DNA of 31,483 nucleotides, taken from contig JAXHVH010000025.1 of assembly GCA_034189085.1 (NCBI GenBank), positions 1 to 31,483 on the forward strand, read 5' to 3'. The notes under the pieces are model-generated. The model made no database searches, had not been told where the DNA came from, and was given only the letters and a program-made list of their open reading frames with translations. Of the stretch, positions 16,927-25,021 are shown piece by piece. Source of the stretch: M55B129 sp034189085. Lineage in GTDB: Bacteria > Bacillota > Dethiobacteria > DTU022. Every line of letters begins with the position of its first letter. Within the stretch, counting starts at the first letter, position 1. The position numbers and the translations under genes were made by a program.

Positions 16927-17457
16927 ATGTTTGAGGGAACGACAATTATAGCAGTAAAAATTGGCAACAGGGTAGCTGTAGCCGGGGACGGTCAGGTTAC
17001 TTTCGGCAATAACACCATTATCAAGCATGGGGCCAGGAAAGTCCGCCGCCTTTATGAAGGTAAAGTTGTAGTCGGTTTTGCCGGTGCAGTTGCCGATTCA
17101 CTGACACTTTGTGAAAAGTTCGAAGCAAAACTGGAAACCTATCAGGGTAATCTGCAAAGAGCAGCTGTAGAGCTGGCTAAAGAGTGGAGGACTGATCGTG
17201 TTCTCAGAAAATTGGAAGCGCTGATGGTCGTTGCCAGCAGCGATTTTTTGCTTATGATTTCGGGAACAGGTGAAGTCATTGAACCGGACGACGGAATTGC
17301 TGCTGTCGGTTCGGGTGCCCCCTATGCCCTGGCAGCGGCTAAAGCGCTTCGTCGCAACAGTGATTTGGGCCCCGGGAAAATTGTTGCGGAAGCAATAAAA
17401 ATTGCGGCGGAAATCTGCATATACACGAACGATTCCATTCTGGTTGAAGAAATTTAG
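16927..17457 (+). CDS. hslV: ATP-dependent protease subunit HslV (ClpQ)
   Basis: This 176-residue peptidase has the N-terminus MFEGTTIIAVKIGNRVAVAG. In E. coli-type HslV the propeptide is cut off to expose a threonine nucleophile; here Thr5 of TTI is the expected residue. GDGQVTFGN, ARKVRRLYEGKVVVGFAGAVAD and AVGSGAPYALAAAKAL are typical. HslV forms a double hexamer that degrades proteins unfolded by HslU, the next gene 12-21 nt downstream. In Bacillus ClpQ an N-terminal serine is used instead, so the threonine form here is the more common one in other bacteria. Confidence 0.95.
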   Translation: MFEGTTIIAVKIGNRVAVAGDGQVTFGNNTIIKHGARKVRRLYEGKVVVGFAGAVADSLTLCEKFEAKLETYQGNLQRAAVELAKEWRTDRVLRKLEALMVVASSDFLLMISGTGEVIEPDDGIAAVGSGAPYALAAAKALRRNSDLGPGKIVAEAIKIAAEICIYTNDSILVEEI

Positions 17458-17478
17458 AGAGACTGGAGAATGTTGTTA

Positions 17479-18897
17479 ATGCCGACAGAAGAACTGAAAC
17501 CAAAAGAAATAGTAACTGAACTGGACCGATTCATTATCGGTCAGGAAGAAGCGAAACGATGTGTAGCTGTGGCTTTGCGGAATCGTTATCGGCGCAAGCA
17601 GCTTCCCGATGATATGCAGGAAGAAATTATTCCAAAGAACATTATCATGATCGGTCCAACCGGCGTTGGTAAAACGGAATTGGCCAGGCGTCTTTCACGC
17701 CTGGTTAACGCACCTTTTGTCAAAGTTGAGGCGACGAAATTTACAGAAGTCGGCTATGTTGGACGTGATGTTGAATCCATGGTTCGGGATCTGGTCGAAA
17801 CCTCGGTGCGTATTGTAAAAAATGAACGCATGCTTGAAGTTCAGGACAAAGCAGCGGTCAATGTAAGCGAAAAGCTGGTTGATATTATCGCTCCCCTGCC
17901 CAGGAAAAAACAGCGGTCCTCCAACCCGCTTGGCTTTCTTTTCCAAACTACTCCAGTGCAGGCGGAACCCGGTCCGGAGGATTCTAATTTTGCAGAAAGA
18001 ATGCAGCAAGCCAGAGAAGAACAGGAAAAAGTAAGAGCGCGTCTCTTAAAAGGCGAACTGGAAGAAATGACCGTTGAAATAGAGGTAGAAGAAAGGAAAC
18101 AGCCCATGCTTGATCTTTTCGGAGGACAGGGCATGGAAGAAATGGGTATTAACCTGCAGGACATGCTGGGGAACATTGTCCCCCCGAAGAAGAAGAAACG
18201 CCGGGTGACAGTGGCCGAAGCGAGGAAAATATTGGAAATGGAAGAAGCTCAACGGCTCATCGACATGGATGCTGTTACTTCGGAAGCATTAAAAAGAGCG
18301 GAACAGTTGGGAATTATATTTCTTGACGAAATTGACAAAATTGCCGGTAAAGATTATCATGGATCTGGTCCTGATATTTCAAGAGAAGGGGTCCAGCGTG
18401 ACATACTGCCGATCGTGGAAGGGTCTACGGTTGTTACAAAATATGGTCCGGTAAAAACAGATCATATTTTGTTTATTGCAGCGGGAGCTTTTCATGCGAC
18501 TAAACCTTCTGATTTGATTCCTGAGTTGCAGGGCAGGTTCCCGATCAGAGTCGAGCTTAACAGCCTGACCGAAGATGATTTTAAAAGGATCCTGACCGAA
18601 CCGAACAATGCTTTGCTGAAACAGTATAAGGCGCTGTTGGAGACGGAAGGGGTGAAATTGAGATTTACGGACGAGGCAGTCCTTGAGATTGCCCGAACAG
18701 CATGTTTTCTGAACCAGGAAATGGAGAATATCGGCGCACGGCGCCTTCACACCATAATGGAAAAGGTTCTCGAAGATTTATCATTTGATCTGCCTGATAG
18801 TAACAACGACGGAATAATAACGGTGGATCATGAATATGTTCAGAACAAGCTGCAAAAAGTTGTCAAAGACAAAGATTTAAGCAAGTACATTCTATAA
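17479..18897 (+). CDS. hslU: ATP-dependent protease ATPase subunit HslU (ClpY)
   Basis: The ATG at 17479 is preferred because GGAG (17465-17468) is then 10 nt away. The in-frame ATG at 17470 would leave only one base. This gives 472 residues. The N-terminus PKEIVTELDRFIIGQEEAK, Walker A GPTGVGKTE (about 59-67), pore loop GYVGRD, a charged I domain (about 130-245), Walker B IIFLDEIDKI and the sensor region GRFPIRVEL all fit HslU. It ends with KYIL, the hydrophobic C-terminal tail that docks into HslV. The hexameric ATPase unfolds substrates for HslV. It is co-transcribed with hslV and followed at about 20 nt by codY, as in Bacillus. Confidence 0.96.
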   Translation: MPTEELKPKEIVTELDRFIIGQEEAKRCVAVALRNRYRRKQLPDDMQEEIIPKNIIMIGPTGVGKTELARRLSRLVNAPFVKVEATKFTEVGYVGRDVESMVRDLVETSVRIVKNERMLEVQDKAAVNVSEKLVDIIAPLPRKKQRSSNPLGFLFQTTPVQAEPGPEDSNFAERMQQAREEQEKVRARLLKGELEEMTVEIEVEERKQPMLDLFGGQGMEEMGINLQDMLGNIVPPKKKKRRVTVAEARKILEMEEAQRLIDMDAVTSEALKRAEQLGIIFLDEIDKIAGKDYHGSGPDISREGVQRDILPIVEGSTVVTKYGPVKTDHILFIAAGAFHATKPSDLIPELQGRFPIRVELNSLTEDDFKRILTEPNNALLKQYKALLETEGVKLRFTDEAVLEIARTACFLNQEMENIGARRLHTIMEKVLEDLSFDLPDSNNDGIITVDHEYVQNKLQKVVKDKDLSKYIL

Positions 18898-18925
18898 AAC
18901 ATAAGATGAAAGGTGGGTGAAAGAC

Positions 18926-19723
18926 GTGATTTCTTCTCCATTGCTTGAGAAGACTCGTCGTATTAACAGAATTTTGCAAAAAACAGCCGGACAGCGTGTT
19001 GATTTTAAAGATATTGCTGAAGTCCTTAAAAATGTCATTCATGCCAATGTTTATATAGTCAGCCGCAAGGGTAAGGTGCTCGGTTGGTCCCTGGTTGATG
19101 AATTTGAGTGTGAGATGATGGTTAACAATGTACTCGAAGTGGGAGTTTTTCCTGAACGGTACAACCGTTTTCTGCTCAAAGAAGATGAATCGCGGGTTAA
19201 CCTGCGTCAGAAGTCCAATGATTGTGTCTTCCTGGAAGAAGAAAGGTGCCTTTTCTCCAATAAAATCACCACTGTTATTCCCATCCTCGGAGGAGGGGAA
19301 AGGTTGGGAACGCTGCTGCTGGCCCGTTTTAACGAGCTTTTTGATGCAGAAGATTTGATTCTTGCTGAGACAGGAGCAACAGTTGTGGGAATGGAAATCC
19401 TGCGTTCGAAGGCGGAAGAAGTAGAAGAGGATGCTCGCAATAAGGCTGTTGTTCAGCTCGCAGTGGCAACACTCTCTTATTCGGAACTAGAAGCTGTGGA
19501 ACACATCTTTGAAGAGCTTGGAGGGACAGAGGGCCTTCTCGTAGCCAGCAAAATTGCCGATCAGCTGGGGATCACCCGTTCGGTAATTGTCAATGCCCTG
19601 CGCAAGTTTGAAAGCGCCGGTGTAATTGAATCACGCTCGTTAGGGATGAAAGGAACCTATATTAAGGTTTTAAACCCCTTCCTGCTCGATTATTTAGAAA
19701 AAAAAACTAAGCCTTTTCAGTAA
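18926..19723 (+). CDS. codY: GTP-sensing transcriptional regulator CodY
   Basis: The GTG at 18926 is preferred: AGGTGG (18911-18916) is 9 nt upstream, and the N-terminus then begins MISSPLLEKTRRINRILQ, as usual. The GTG at 18917 overlaps that ribosome binding site. Length is 265 residues. The N-terminal GAF-like domain, which binds branched-chain amino acids, spans about 1-155. The C-terminal winged helix contains ASKIADQLGITRSVIVNALR and ends in SLGMKGTYIKVLN, characteristic of CodY. In Bacillota CodY represses nutrient-scavenging and amino-acid biosynthesis genes when isoleucine and GTP are plentiful. I found no full CodY box (AATTTTCWGAAAATT) in the window, so targets here are unknown. Confidence 0.96.
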   Translation: MISSPLLEKTRRINRILQKTAGQRVDFKDIAEVLKNVIHANVYIVSRKGKVLGWSLVDEFECEMMVNNVLEVGVFPERYNRFLLKEDESRVNLRQKSNDCVFLEEERCLFSNKITTVIPILGGGERLGTLLLARFNELFDAEDLILAETGATVVGMEILRSKAEEVEEDARNKAVVQLAVATLSYSELEAVEHIFEELGGTEGLLVASKIADQLGITRSVIVNALRKFESAGVIESRSLGMKGTYIKVLNPFLLDYLEKKTKPFQ

Positions 19724-19750
19724 AAGAGGTTCATCTTTAACTTGAAATAT

Positions 19751-19782
19751 AGCGGTCTGCCTTTAGCTGGCCGCTTTATTTA
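19751..19782 (+). terminator. Likely terminator after codY
   Basis: Stem agcggtc (19751-19757) pairs with ggccgct (19769-19775), including one G-T pair, with an 11-nt loop and a T-rich exit (ttattta). It lies about 28 nt after the codY stop codon and would end the hslVU-codY transcript. Confidence 0.6.
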
Positions 19783-20128
19783 TATGCCCGGTGCAATCCT
19801 TTATCAGGTGTTGAAAACTTTCTGTGAGTTTGATTTTCAAGAAAACCGGCAGGAGAGATAGCTGCCTGCGACAAGAAATAATTGGTCAGATTTTGTTGCA
19901 ATGAAAGGGATATACCACGGGAATTGAGAGGGTTTTGCATATTACCACATTAATTAGTAAAATTAATCTGCTTTTGGGAAAACTGCACAGGATGGCCTTA
20001 TTAAAGAAGGGTTTTTCCATGGAGAAGGGAATATAGTTAATTTATATCAAGTGTGGTTTTTAAAAGAAGTTTGAAAAGGAGAATTCAGCAAATTAGCAGG
20101 ATTACAAGCTGAACCAGGGAGTGCACTG
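19783..20128 (+). other. Intergenic region upstream of the GNAT gene
   Basis: About 350 bases without a gene. It contains one promoter-like pair (see 19935-19963) and leaves an untranslated leader of about 160 nt before the GNAT start codon. No riboswitch or T-box pattern was recognised by eye. Confidence 0.4.
19935..19963 (+). promoter_or_regulatory. Putative sigma-A promoter for the GNAT/acyl-AMP ligase pair
   Basis: TTGCAT at 19935-19940 and TAAAAT at 19958-19963 are separated by exactly 17 nt. The pair follows the codY terminator and is the best-spaced promoter in this gap. Confidence 0.45.
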
Positions 20129-21256
20129 TTGGCCCATAAAGTCGAAATAAAAATCATCCAGGATAAAAACGATCGAAAATCTTTTGTTGAGCTGCCGTGG
20201 TTTATTTATAAAAATGATCCCAATTGGATACCGCCACTGCTTTCCGATATGCACAACACACTAAATCCAAATAAAAATGCTCTCCTGCGGCTTGGCCCAA
20301 GCTGTTTCTTCCTTGCTTTTTACAACGGTAAACTTGCTGGACGCATTGGAGCGGGTATGGATTTAAGGCTCAATAAAGTAAAAAGTGAGGACATGGGTTA
20401 TATTACATTGTTTGAAAGCATTGAAAAATATCCGGTAGCGGAAGCCTTGTTCAAGATTGCTCTGGAATGGTTAAAAGAAAAAGGAGCGGTTTATGCGTCA
20501 GGGCCGCAATCGCCAAGCAATGGTGATGATTATCGCGGTTTACTCATAGAAGGTTTTGACAGCCCTCCTGTCTTGCTGAATTCTTATAATCCGGCATACT
20601 ATGTATCATATTTTGAAAGATATGGGTTTGAAAAACACTTCGACCGCTTTGCCTATTATTATGATCTGACAAAAGAATCACCAATACGTTTGGCCAGAGG
20701 CGTGGAACTGGCAAAAAAACGTTTTGCTTTTCATGTTCGCGCCATTGATCTTCATAACATGGAGCAGGAGATGCAGGTCATTAAAAAAGTTGTCGAAGAG
20801 GCGATGCCTGACTGGCCTGATATGATTCCGCCGAGCGATGAAGAGATTGCTGCTGAAGCTGATAAGCTGAAACAGCTTGCCGTTTCCGAATTAATACTCT
20901 TCATCGAAAATAGTGAAAACCAGTGCCTTGGTTTTGCAGTCACCCTGCCGGATTATAACCAGGTGCTGTCACGTTTAAACGGCAGGCTGTTTCCGATTGG
21001 TTTTCTGAAATATTTTTGGTACAAACGAAAGATAAATGGAGTGAGAATGTTCGTCCTTTTTGTGACGCCGAAGGGGCGCCGGAGGGGTGTTTCGGCAGCT
21101 CTGTACCACTACACCATGCAGAATGCTCGCCGCCTGGGATACCAGTTTGGTGAAGGTTCAACGATTCATGAATTTAATCAGCGTATGAATATTGATGCTC
21201 AGAAAGCCGGAGGCAGGCTGTACAAAAAATATCGTGTTTACCGGATTGACCTGTAA
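20129..21256 (+). CDS. GNAT-fold (N-acyltransferase-like) protein
   Basis: This 375-residue protein starts with TTG at 20129, with CAGGGAG about 8 nt upstream. It opens with a conserved-looking segment LPWFIYKNDPNWIPPLL followed by FLAFYNGKLAGRIGAG, a beta-hairpin as in GNAT enzymes. A second copy-like part near 310-330 carries KGRRRGVSAALYHYT, resembling the acyl-CoA pyrophosphate-binding motif A of GNAT proteins. Length suggests two GNAT-like halves. The reaction is unknown; by fold, transfer of an acyl group from CoA or another thioester to an amine is expected. It precedes an acyl-AMP ligase gene by 31 nt on the same strand, so the two are probably made together and may work on the same fatty acyl group. 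Confidence 0.75.
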   Translation: MAHKVEIKIIQDKNDRKSFVELPWFIYKNDPNWIPPLLSDMHNTLNPNKNALLRLGPSCFFLAFYNGKLAGRIGAGMDLRLNKVKSEDMGYITLFESIEKYPVAEALFKIALEWLKEKGAVYASGPQSPSNGDDYRGLLIEGFDSPPVLLNSYNPAYYVSYFERYGFEKHFDRFAYYYDLTKESPIRLARGVELAKKRFAFHVRAIDLHNMEQEMQVIKKVVEEAMPDWPDMIPPSDEEIAAEADKLKQLAVSELILFIENSENQCLGFAVTLPDYNQVLSRLNGRLFPIGFLKYFWYKRKINGVRMFVLFVTPKGRRRGVSAALYHYTMQNARRLGYQFGEGSTIHEFNQRMNIDAQKAGGRLYKKYRVYRIDL

Positions 21257-21287
21257 TTTTTCCAGTTATGAAAGGCGGGTTAAAAAA

Positions 21288-23066
21288 GTGGTTGTTAATG
21301 AAAACCTGTCAGGTAATAGTGGGCCCTTGATTATTTACACGCCGGACGATTCACTAAGCTTCGAACCTTTACCGTTGAAAATCCGCAGCGCTGCAGAAGG
21401 GTCGAACGCCATTACTTTTGTTGGTTCAGCTGCCGGTAATGCTGACGCAGAAGATGTGACTATTACCTGGCACCGGTTACACCATGACGCCCTGGCCATG
21501 GCTGCTGTTTTACAACAAAAAGGGATCAAGCCGGATGACCATGTTGCCCTATTAGGGGCAACAACACGCAGCCTGGTTACAGCTATTCAGGCGGTCTGGT
21601 TTGCCGGCGGTAGTGTAAGCATGCTTCCCATTCCCATGCGTTTCAGCTCAGTTGAAGAATTTGCCAATCAAGCCAGGGATTTGATGAAACATGGCGATAT
21701 TAATATGCTTCTCCTCGATCCAGCTCTGGCTGCTTTTTATGAAAGTAAGCCCGGGGATCCACCTGTGATGTTGCTCAACGAGCTGGAATCTGCAGCTGCA
21801 GGGTTGTCGGAGGATGACTACCATGAAGTGCCATATGATCCGGAACGATTGGCTATACTGCAGTTTACATCCGGTTCCACTTCAAGCCCAAAAGGGGTAA
21901 TGCTTCCCTATCGGGTTTTGGAAGCTAATACAATGGGAATGATTGCTGCTTCAAAAACTGTTCCCGGAGATACCTTTGTTTCATGGCTTCCTTTATATCA
22001 CGATATGGGCTTGATTGGTCTACTGATAGTACCCATGGTCGTAGGGTGTTCGCTGGTTCTGGCTTCACCCCAGGATTTTTTAAGCAGACCGGCAGACTGG
22101 CTGCGATGGATGCATGAATACGAAGGGACGGTTACTTCCGGCCCCAACTTCTCCTGGGTTTTAGCAACCCGGGCTTTAAGGCGACTTACTGAAAAAGGAG
22201 AGATCCTCGATCTTTCAAAAATACGCCTCGCCCTGAGCGGTGCGGAACCAATCGATCCAGATGTGGTTGAAGCGTTGATTGAAGCGGCTGAACCGCACCA
22301 ATTGCAAGCGGAGGCTGTATTCTGCGCTTTCGGCATGGCTGAACTGTCATTGGGAGGTACTTTTCCACCCCCCTCACGGGGTATGGTCACCGATACAGTG
22401 GACCGGCAGGCCCTTGAAAAGGAAAAATATGCTTTGCCTGTGGATCCTGAAAGTGAAAAGGCTCGCCGTTTTCCTTTGCTGGGAACGCCAATTCCAGGCC
22501 TGCAAATGCGGATTTGCGATTTAGAGACAGATCAAACTAGCAGCCTGCGACAGGTTGGTGAACTGGAAATTAAGGGTACATCAGTAATGGCCGGTTATTA
22601 TGGACGGCCGGATCTCAATGAATCACTTTTTCACGACGGCTGGTTAAAAACGGGCGATCTGGCTTATTTCGGTGAAGGGCCCGGTGGAGGCGAACCGGAA
22701 CTGGTTATTTGTGGGCGAATTAAGGATGTAATTATCATTGCAGGAAGGAATATTTTTCCTGAAGATATTGAGCGGAAAGTAGGGGCCGTTGATGGAGTGA
22801 GAGCTGGCAATGTTATTGCTTTCGGTATTGAAGGAACTAAGAGGAAAGAAAACATTGTCGTAGTGGCTGAAGTGAGGACTGAAGATCCGATTGCATTGAG
22901 AAGAAAGATTCGCGAACAGGTTATCGCAATCGTTGGTTTCCCTCCCAGGGATATCATTCTTGTCCAACCCGGCACCCTGCCTAAAACCAGTTCAGGGAAA
23001 CTACAGCGCAGCCTCTGCCGCCGTCAGTACTCCCACAAAGAATTGAAATTGGTGGAACTTGAATAA
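21288..23066 (+). CDS. Fatty acyl-AMP ligase-like AMP-forming synthetase
   Basis: This 592-residue ANL-superfamily enzyme starts at GTG 21288, with AAAGGCGGG 8 nt upstream. Reading from the earlier ATG at 21192 would overlap the GNAT gene and is unlikely. Motifs in order: LQFTSGSTSSPKGVMLPY (phosphate-binding loop), SWLPLYHDMGLIG and TSGPNFSWVLATRAL (both typical of fatty acyl-AMP ligases), SGAEPI, FCAFGMAELSLGG, GWLKTGDLAYF, GRIKDVIIIAGRNIFPEDIE and the C-terminal lysine in PKTSSGKLQRS. FAALs activate fatty acids as acyl-adenylates and hand them to carrier proteins or other acceptors rather than to CoA. No carrier protein or polyketide synthase gene is nearby. Long-chain acyl-CoA synthetase activity is the alternative. 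Confidence 0.85.
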   Translation: MVVNENLSGNSGPLIIYTPDDSLSFEPLPLKIRSAAEGSNAITFVGSAAGNADAEDVTITWHRLHHDALAMAAVLQQKGIKPDDHVALLGATTRSLVTAIQAVWFAGGSVSMLPIPMRFSSVEEFANQARDLMKHGDINMLLLDPALAAFYESKPGDPPVMLLNELESAAAGLSEDDYHEVPYDPERLAILQFTSGSTSSPKGVMLPYRVLEANTMGMIAASKTVPGDTFVSWLPLYHDMGLIGLLIVPMVVGCSLVLASPQDFLSRPADWLRWMHEYEGTVTSGPNFSWVLATRALRRLTEKGEILDLSKIRLALSGAEPIDPDVVEALIEAAEPHQLQAEAVFCAFGMAELSLGGTFPPPSRGMVTDTVDRQALEKEKYALPVDPESEKARRFPLLGTPIPGLQMRICDLETDQTSSLRQVGELEIKGTSVMAGYYGRPDLNESLFHDGWLKTGDLAYFGEGPGGGEPELVICGRIKDVIIIAGRNIFPEDIERKVGAVDGVRAGNVIAFGIEGTKRKENIVVVAEVRTEDPIALRRKIREQVIAIVGFPPRDIILVQPGTLPKTSSGKLQRSLCRRQYSHKELKLVELE

Positions 23067-23082
23067 TACAACAGGCATTTCG

Positions 23083-23122
23083 ACCTCTTTCCGGTGTAGT
23101 GATGACGGCGGGAGGTTTTTTT
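23083..23122 (+). terminator. Terminator between convergent genes
   Basis: The stem from acctctttccg to the cggcgggaggt arm (23083-23116), with one mismatch and G-T pairs, is followed by ttttttt. It lies 17 nt after the acyl-AMP ligase stop codon and just before the 3' end of the convergent membrane protein gene. Confidence 0.7.
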
Positions 23123-23130
23123 ATATCTTT

Positions 23131-24366
23131 TTAAAACCAGCCAAACAAAGAAGTGATTAAAAACCCTGCCGCAATTACCACCGCAAGGAGAGGAATGATC
23201 AGCACGACAATTTTAAACATGTCAGCCCTGTAATACTCTTTGGTTAGGGAGAAACAGGGATGAGCCGGAGATATAATATGGCCGGCTGTTGAACCGGCAT
23301 AAAGAAAAGCGATGTATGCAGAATAAATGTAACTACCGGATGGTAGGAGAGGCATAAACATGGGAAAGAGGATCGCCACGCTCGCCGAATTGTCACCGGT
23401 AAGCATTCCAACCAGGAAAGAGATAAGTGCAATGAGGAGGATGACCGGAATGCCCAGACCTAAAACAAGATTGGTCAAATCGGAAATTACACCCGTGCTG
23501 GTGAGCATTTCTTTATAAATCATGATGCCAACGATGACAAAAGCAGTGGGGATATTAATTCCGGGTAAAATCATTGTTTTAATTCTGTCGATCAGTCGGG
23601 AAAATTGGTTTTGTTTAGGCAGATAATTTAAGAGAGCGAAAACAATACCGGCCAACAGGGCCCAGGGGAAATAGAGATCAAAAATAATAACAAGCACTAA
23701 AACTACCAGCAGTGGGGCAAGACTGATCAGCAGGCGTCGGGTTGCTCGGGGAGAAATAAAAAAGCCCTTTTCCTGTGATGGGAACCCCTTGAATAGATAA
23801 TAAAAGCCAAACACAGTGCCGATAAGAACCAGAGGCAGGTTATGCAGAACAAGCCGACCGATGTTAACCTCGGAAAGCTGTGCGGCAAGAATGAGACTGG
23901 GGAAAAGGGGTAGGGCAAAATAAAAAACATGCCTGAACCAGATATTGATCGCCGCCTGACGATCAGGAGGTAGACGTAATTTCATTCCTGCTTCGGCACA
24001 TAGAGGAGCGGAAAGGATCGCTCCGCCGGGAACGGTCAGCATGCCGACGAGGGCGGGAAGGATCGCTGTGATGATCCGAATGTCTGCTACCAGGGCGGTT
24101 AGGCTGGCAATGATTTCTTGCAAGGCTCCGGTTTCCTTAAGGATCTGCCCCAGGATGCCGAGTAAAAGGATACTGATGAAAAGCATCACGGTTACGCTGT
24201 TTGTGGTCGCAGTTAACAAAATAGCAAAAAAGTCTTTTATCGTGATAAAGCTCAGAAGGCCCAGTGATACTGCCCCGAAGATCATGGTCAGGCCAATGTT
24301 AAGCTTCTTGTAAATGCAGATCATTATGACGGCAATAGAGCCTAATAGTGAGATATACCAGGGCAT
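23131..24366 (-). CDS. DUF401-type integral membrane protein, putative transporter
   Basis: This 411-residue protein starts at ATG 24366 with AGGTGG upstream. Ten or more hydrophobic segments run through the whole length. PALVGMLTVPGGAILSAPLCAEAG, INIWFRHVFYFALPLFPSLI and the later LTGDNSASVAILFPMF are characteristic of the DUF401 family, whose glycine/proline-rich re-entrant-looking loops resemble those of gluconate/citrate-type permeases. No substrate has been established that I know of. It is convergent with the acyl-AMP ligase gene and divergent from the acyl-CoA dehydrogenase region, and appears to be a single-gene transcript. Confidence 0.75.
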   Translation of the reverse strand: MPWYISLLGSIAVIMICIYKKLNIGLTMIFGAVSLGLLSFITIKDFFAILLTATTNSVTVMLFISILLLGILGQILKETGALQEIIASLTALVADIRIITAILPALVGMLTVPGGAILSAPLCAEAGMKLRLPPDRQAAINIWFRHVFYFALPLFPSLILAAQLSEVNIGRLVLHNLPLVLIGTVFGFYYLFKGFPSQEKGFFISPRATRRLLISLAPLLVVLVLVIIFDLYFPWALLAGIVFALLNYLPKQNQFSRLIDRIKTMILPGINIPTAFVIVGIMIYKEMLTSTGVISDLTNLVLGLGIPVILLIALISFLVGMLTGDNSASVAILFPMFMPLLPSGSYIYSAYIAFLYAGSTAGHIISPAHPCFSLTKEYYRADMFKIVVLIIPLLAVVIAAGFLITSLFGWF

Positions 24367-24568
24367 TATTCCACCTCGTATTTACCGCGCAAAAAGTTGT
24401 CCCAGTTTTTCAGTGATTAATTTCTATCATAACCCAGTTGCCCACACGAGGCAATTATTTCTAACTGATTGATCGTGTCAAGCAACTGTAGGATCGAGGT
24501 TCCTCTTTCTATGCTTCTAAAATATTTCCCTGCTAAATCCTACAGTAACTTTACACTATGAACTGATC

Positions 24569-24602
24569 AAAAAAGACTTTCCGCATTGGAAAGCCTTTTT
24601 TG
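24569..24602 (-). terminator. Terminator of the tRNA-Leu gene
   Basis: Read on the minus strand, GGCTTTCC and GGAAAGTC form an 8-bp stem around AATGC and are followed by TTTTTT. It lies a few bases after the tRNA 3' end. A-runs on the other side also make it work in the opposite direction. Confidence 0.8.
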
Positions 24603-24605
24603 TAA

Positions 24606-24691
24606 TGGTGCCGAAGGTGGGAGTTGAACCCACATGCCCGGAGGGCGCACGATTTTGAGTCGTGTGCGTCTGCCAATTCCGCCACTTCGGC
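24606..24691 (-). tRNA. tRNA-Leu (anticodon CAA)
   Basis: The minus strand reads GCCGAAGTGGCGGAATTGGC at the 5' end, giving a 7-bp acceptor stem with the 3' CTTCGGC, and the CCA end is encoded. The anticodon stem CACGA/TCGTG holds the loop CTCAAAA, so the anticodon is CAA and reads UUG leucine codons. A long variable arm (CGCCCTCCGGGCAT) marks it as class II. The T-arm has GGTTCAACTCC. Length is 86 nt. Confidence 0.97.
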
Positions 24692-24702
24692 CTGACAGCA
24701 AA

Positions 24703-24731
24703 AGTTTAGCACAGATAGGCTGGTAGATCAA
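24703..24731 (-). promoter_or_regulatory. Promoter of the tRNA-Leu gene
   Basis: On the minus strand TTGATC (24726-24731) and TAAACT (24703-24708) are exactly 17 nt apart, and the -10 lies about 11 nt upstream of the tRNA 5' end. Confidence 0.65.
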
Positions 24732-25021
24732 GTGAACAGGCAACCTCTGTCGCTTAAAATAATCCGGCTTTCTTAACGCAAGCTGCAGTATCACGAATGA
24801 ATTAGTTAAACGCTTGTTGAAAAAGGTAAATTAATTTCTTTTGAGCCGTTAGAGGAAGGCTTTAAAAAGTGGTTTCAGATAGTTCAGTTAAATAAAAAAA
24901 ATTAACAGAGAATTGGTGAAAGTTAATAAATTCACAAAGCAGGGAAAGAAATTTGCCTATAGAAAATATTAACGGGTAAAAGTATTAATTGCCTGACTAT
25001 TAATAAGGGGTGAAATAACTT
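24732..25021 (+). other. AT-rich region upstream of the acyl-CoA dehydrogenase gene
   Basis: About 290 bases with many A-runs and no reading frame of interest. It must carry the promoter of the acyl-CoA dehydrogenase gene. No pair of elements was clear enough to call, and no palindrome typical of a fatty-acid regulator site was recognised. Confidence 0.35.

Noticed and set aside
19825..19850. Possible CodY box (gattttcaagaaaacc)
   Set aside because: The two half-sites are separated by two bases instead of one, and flanking A/T positions do not match the CodY consensus.
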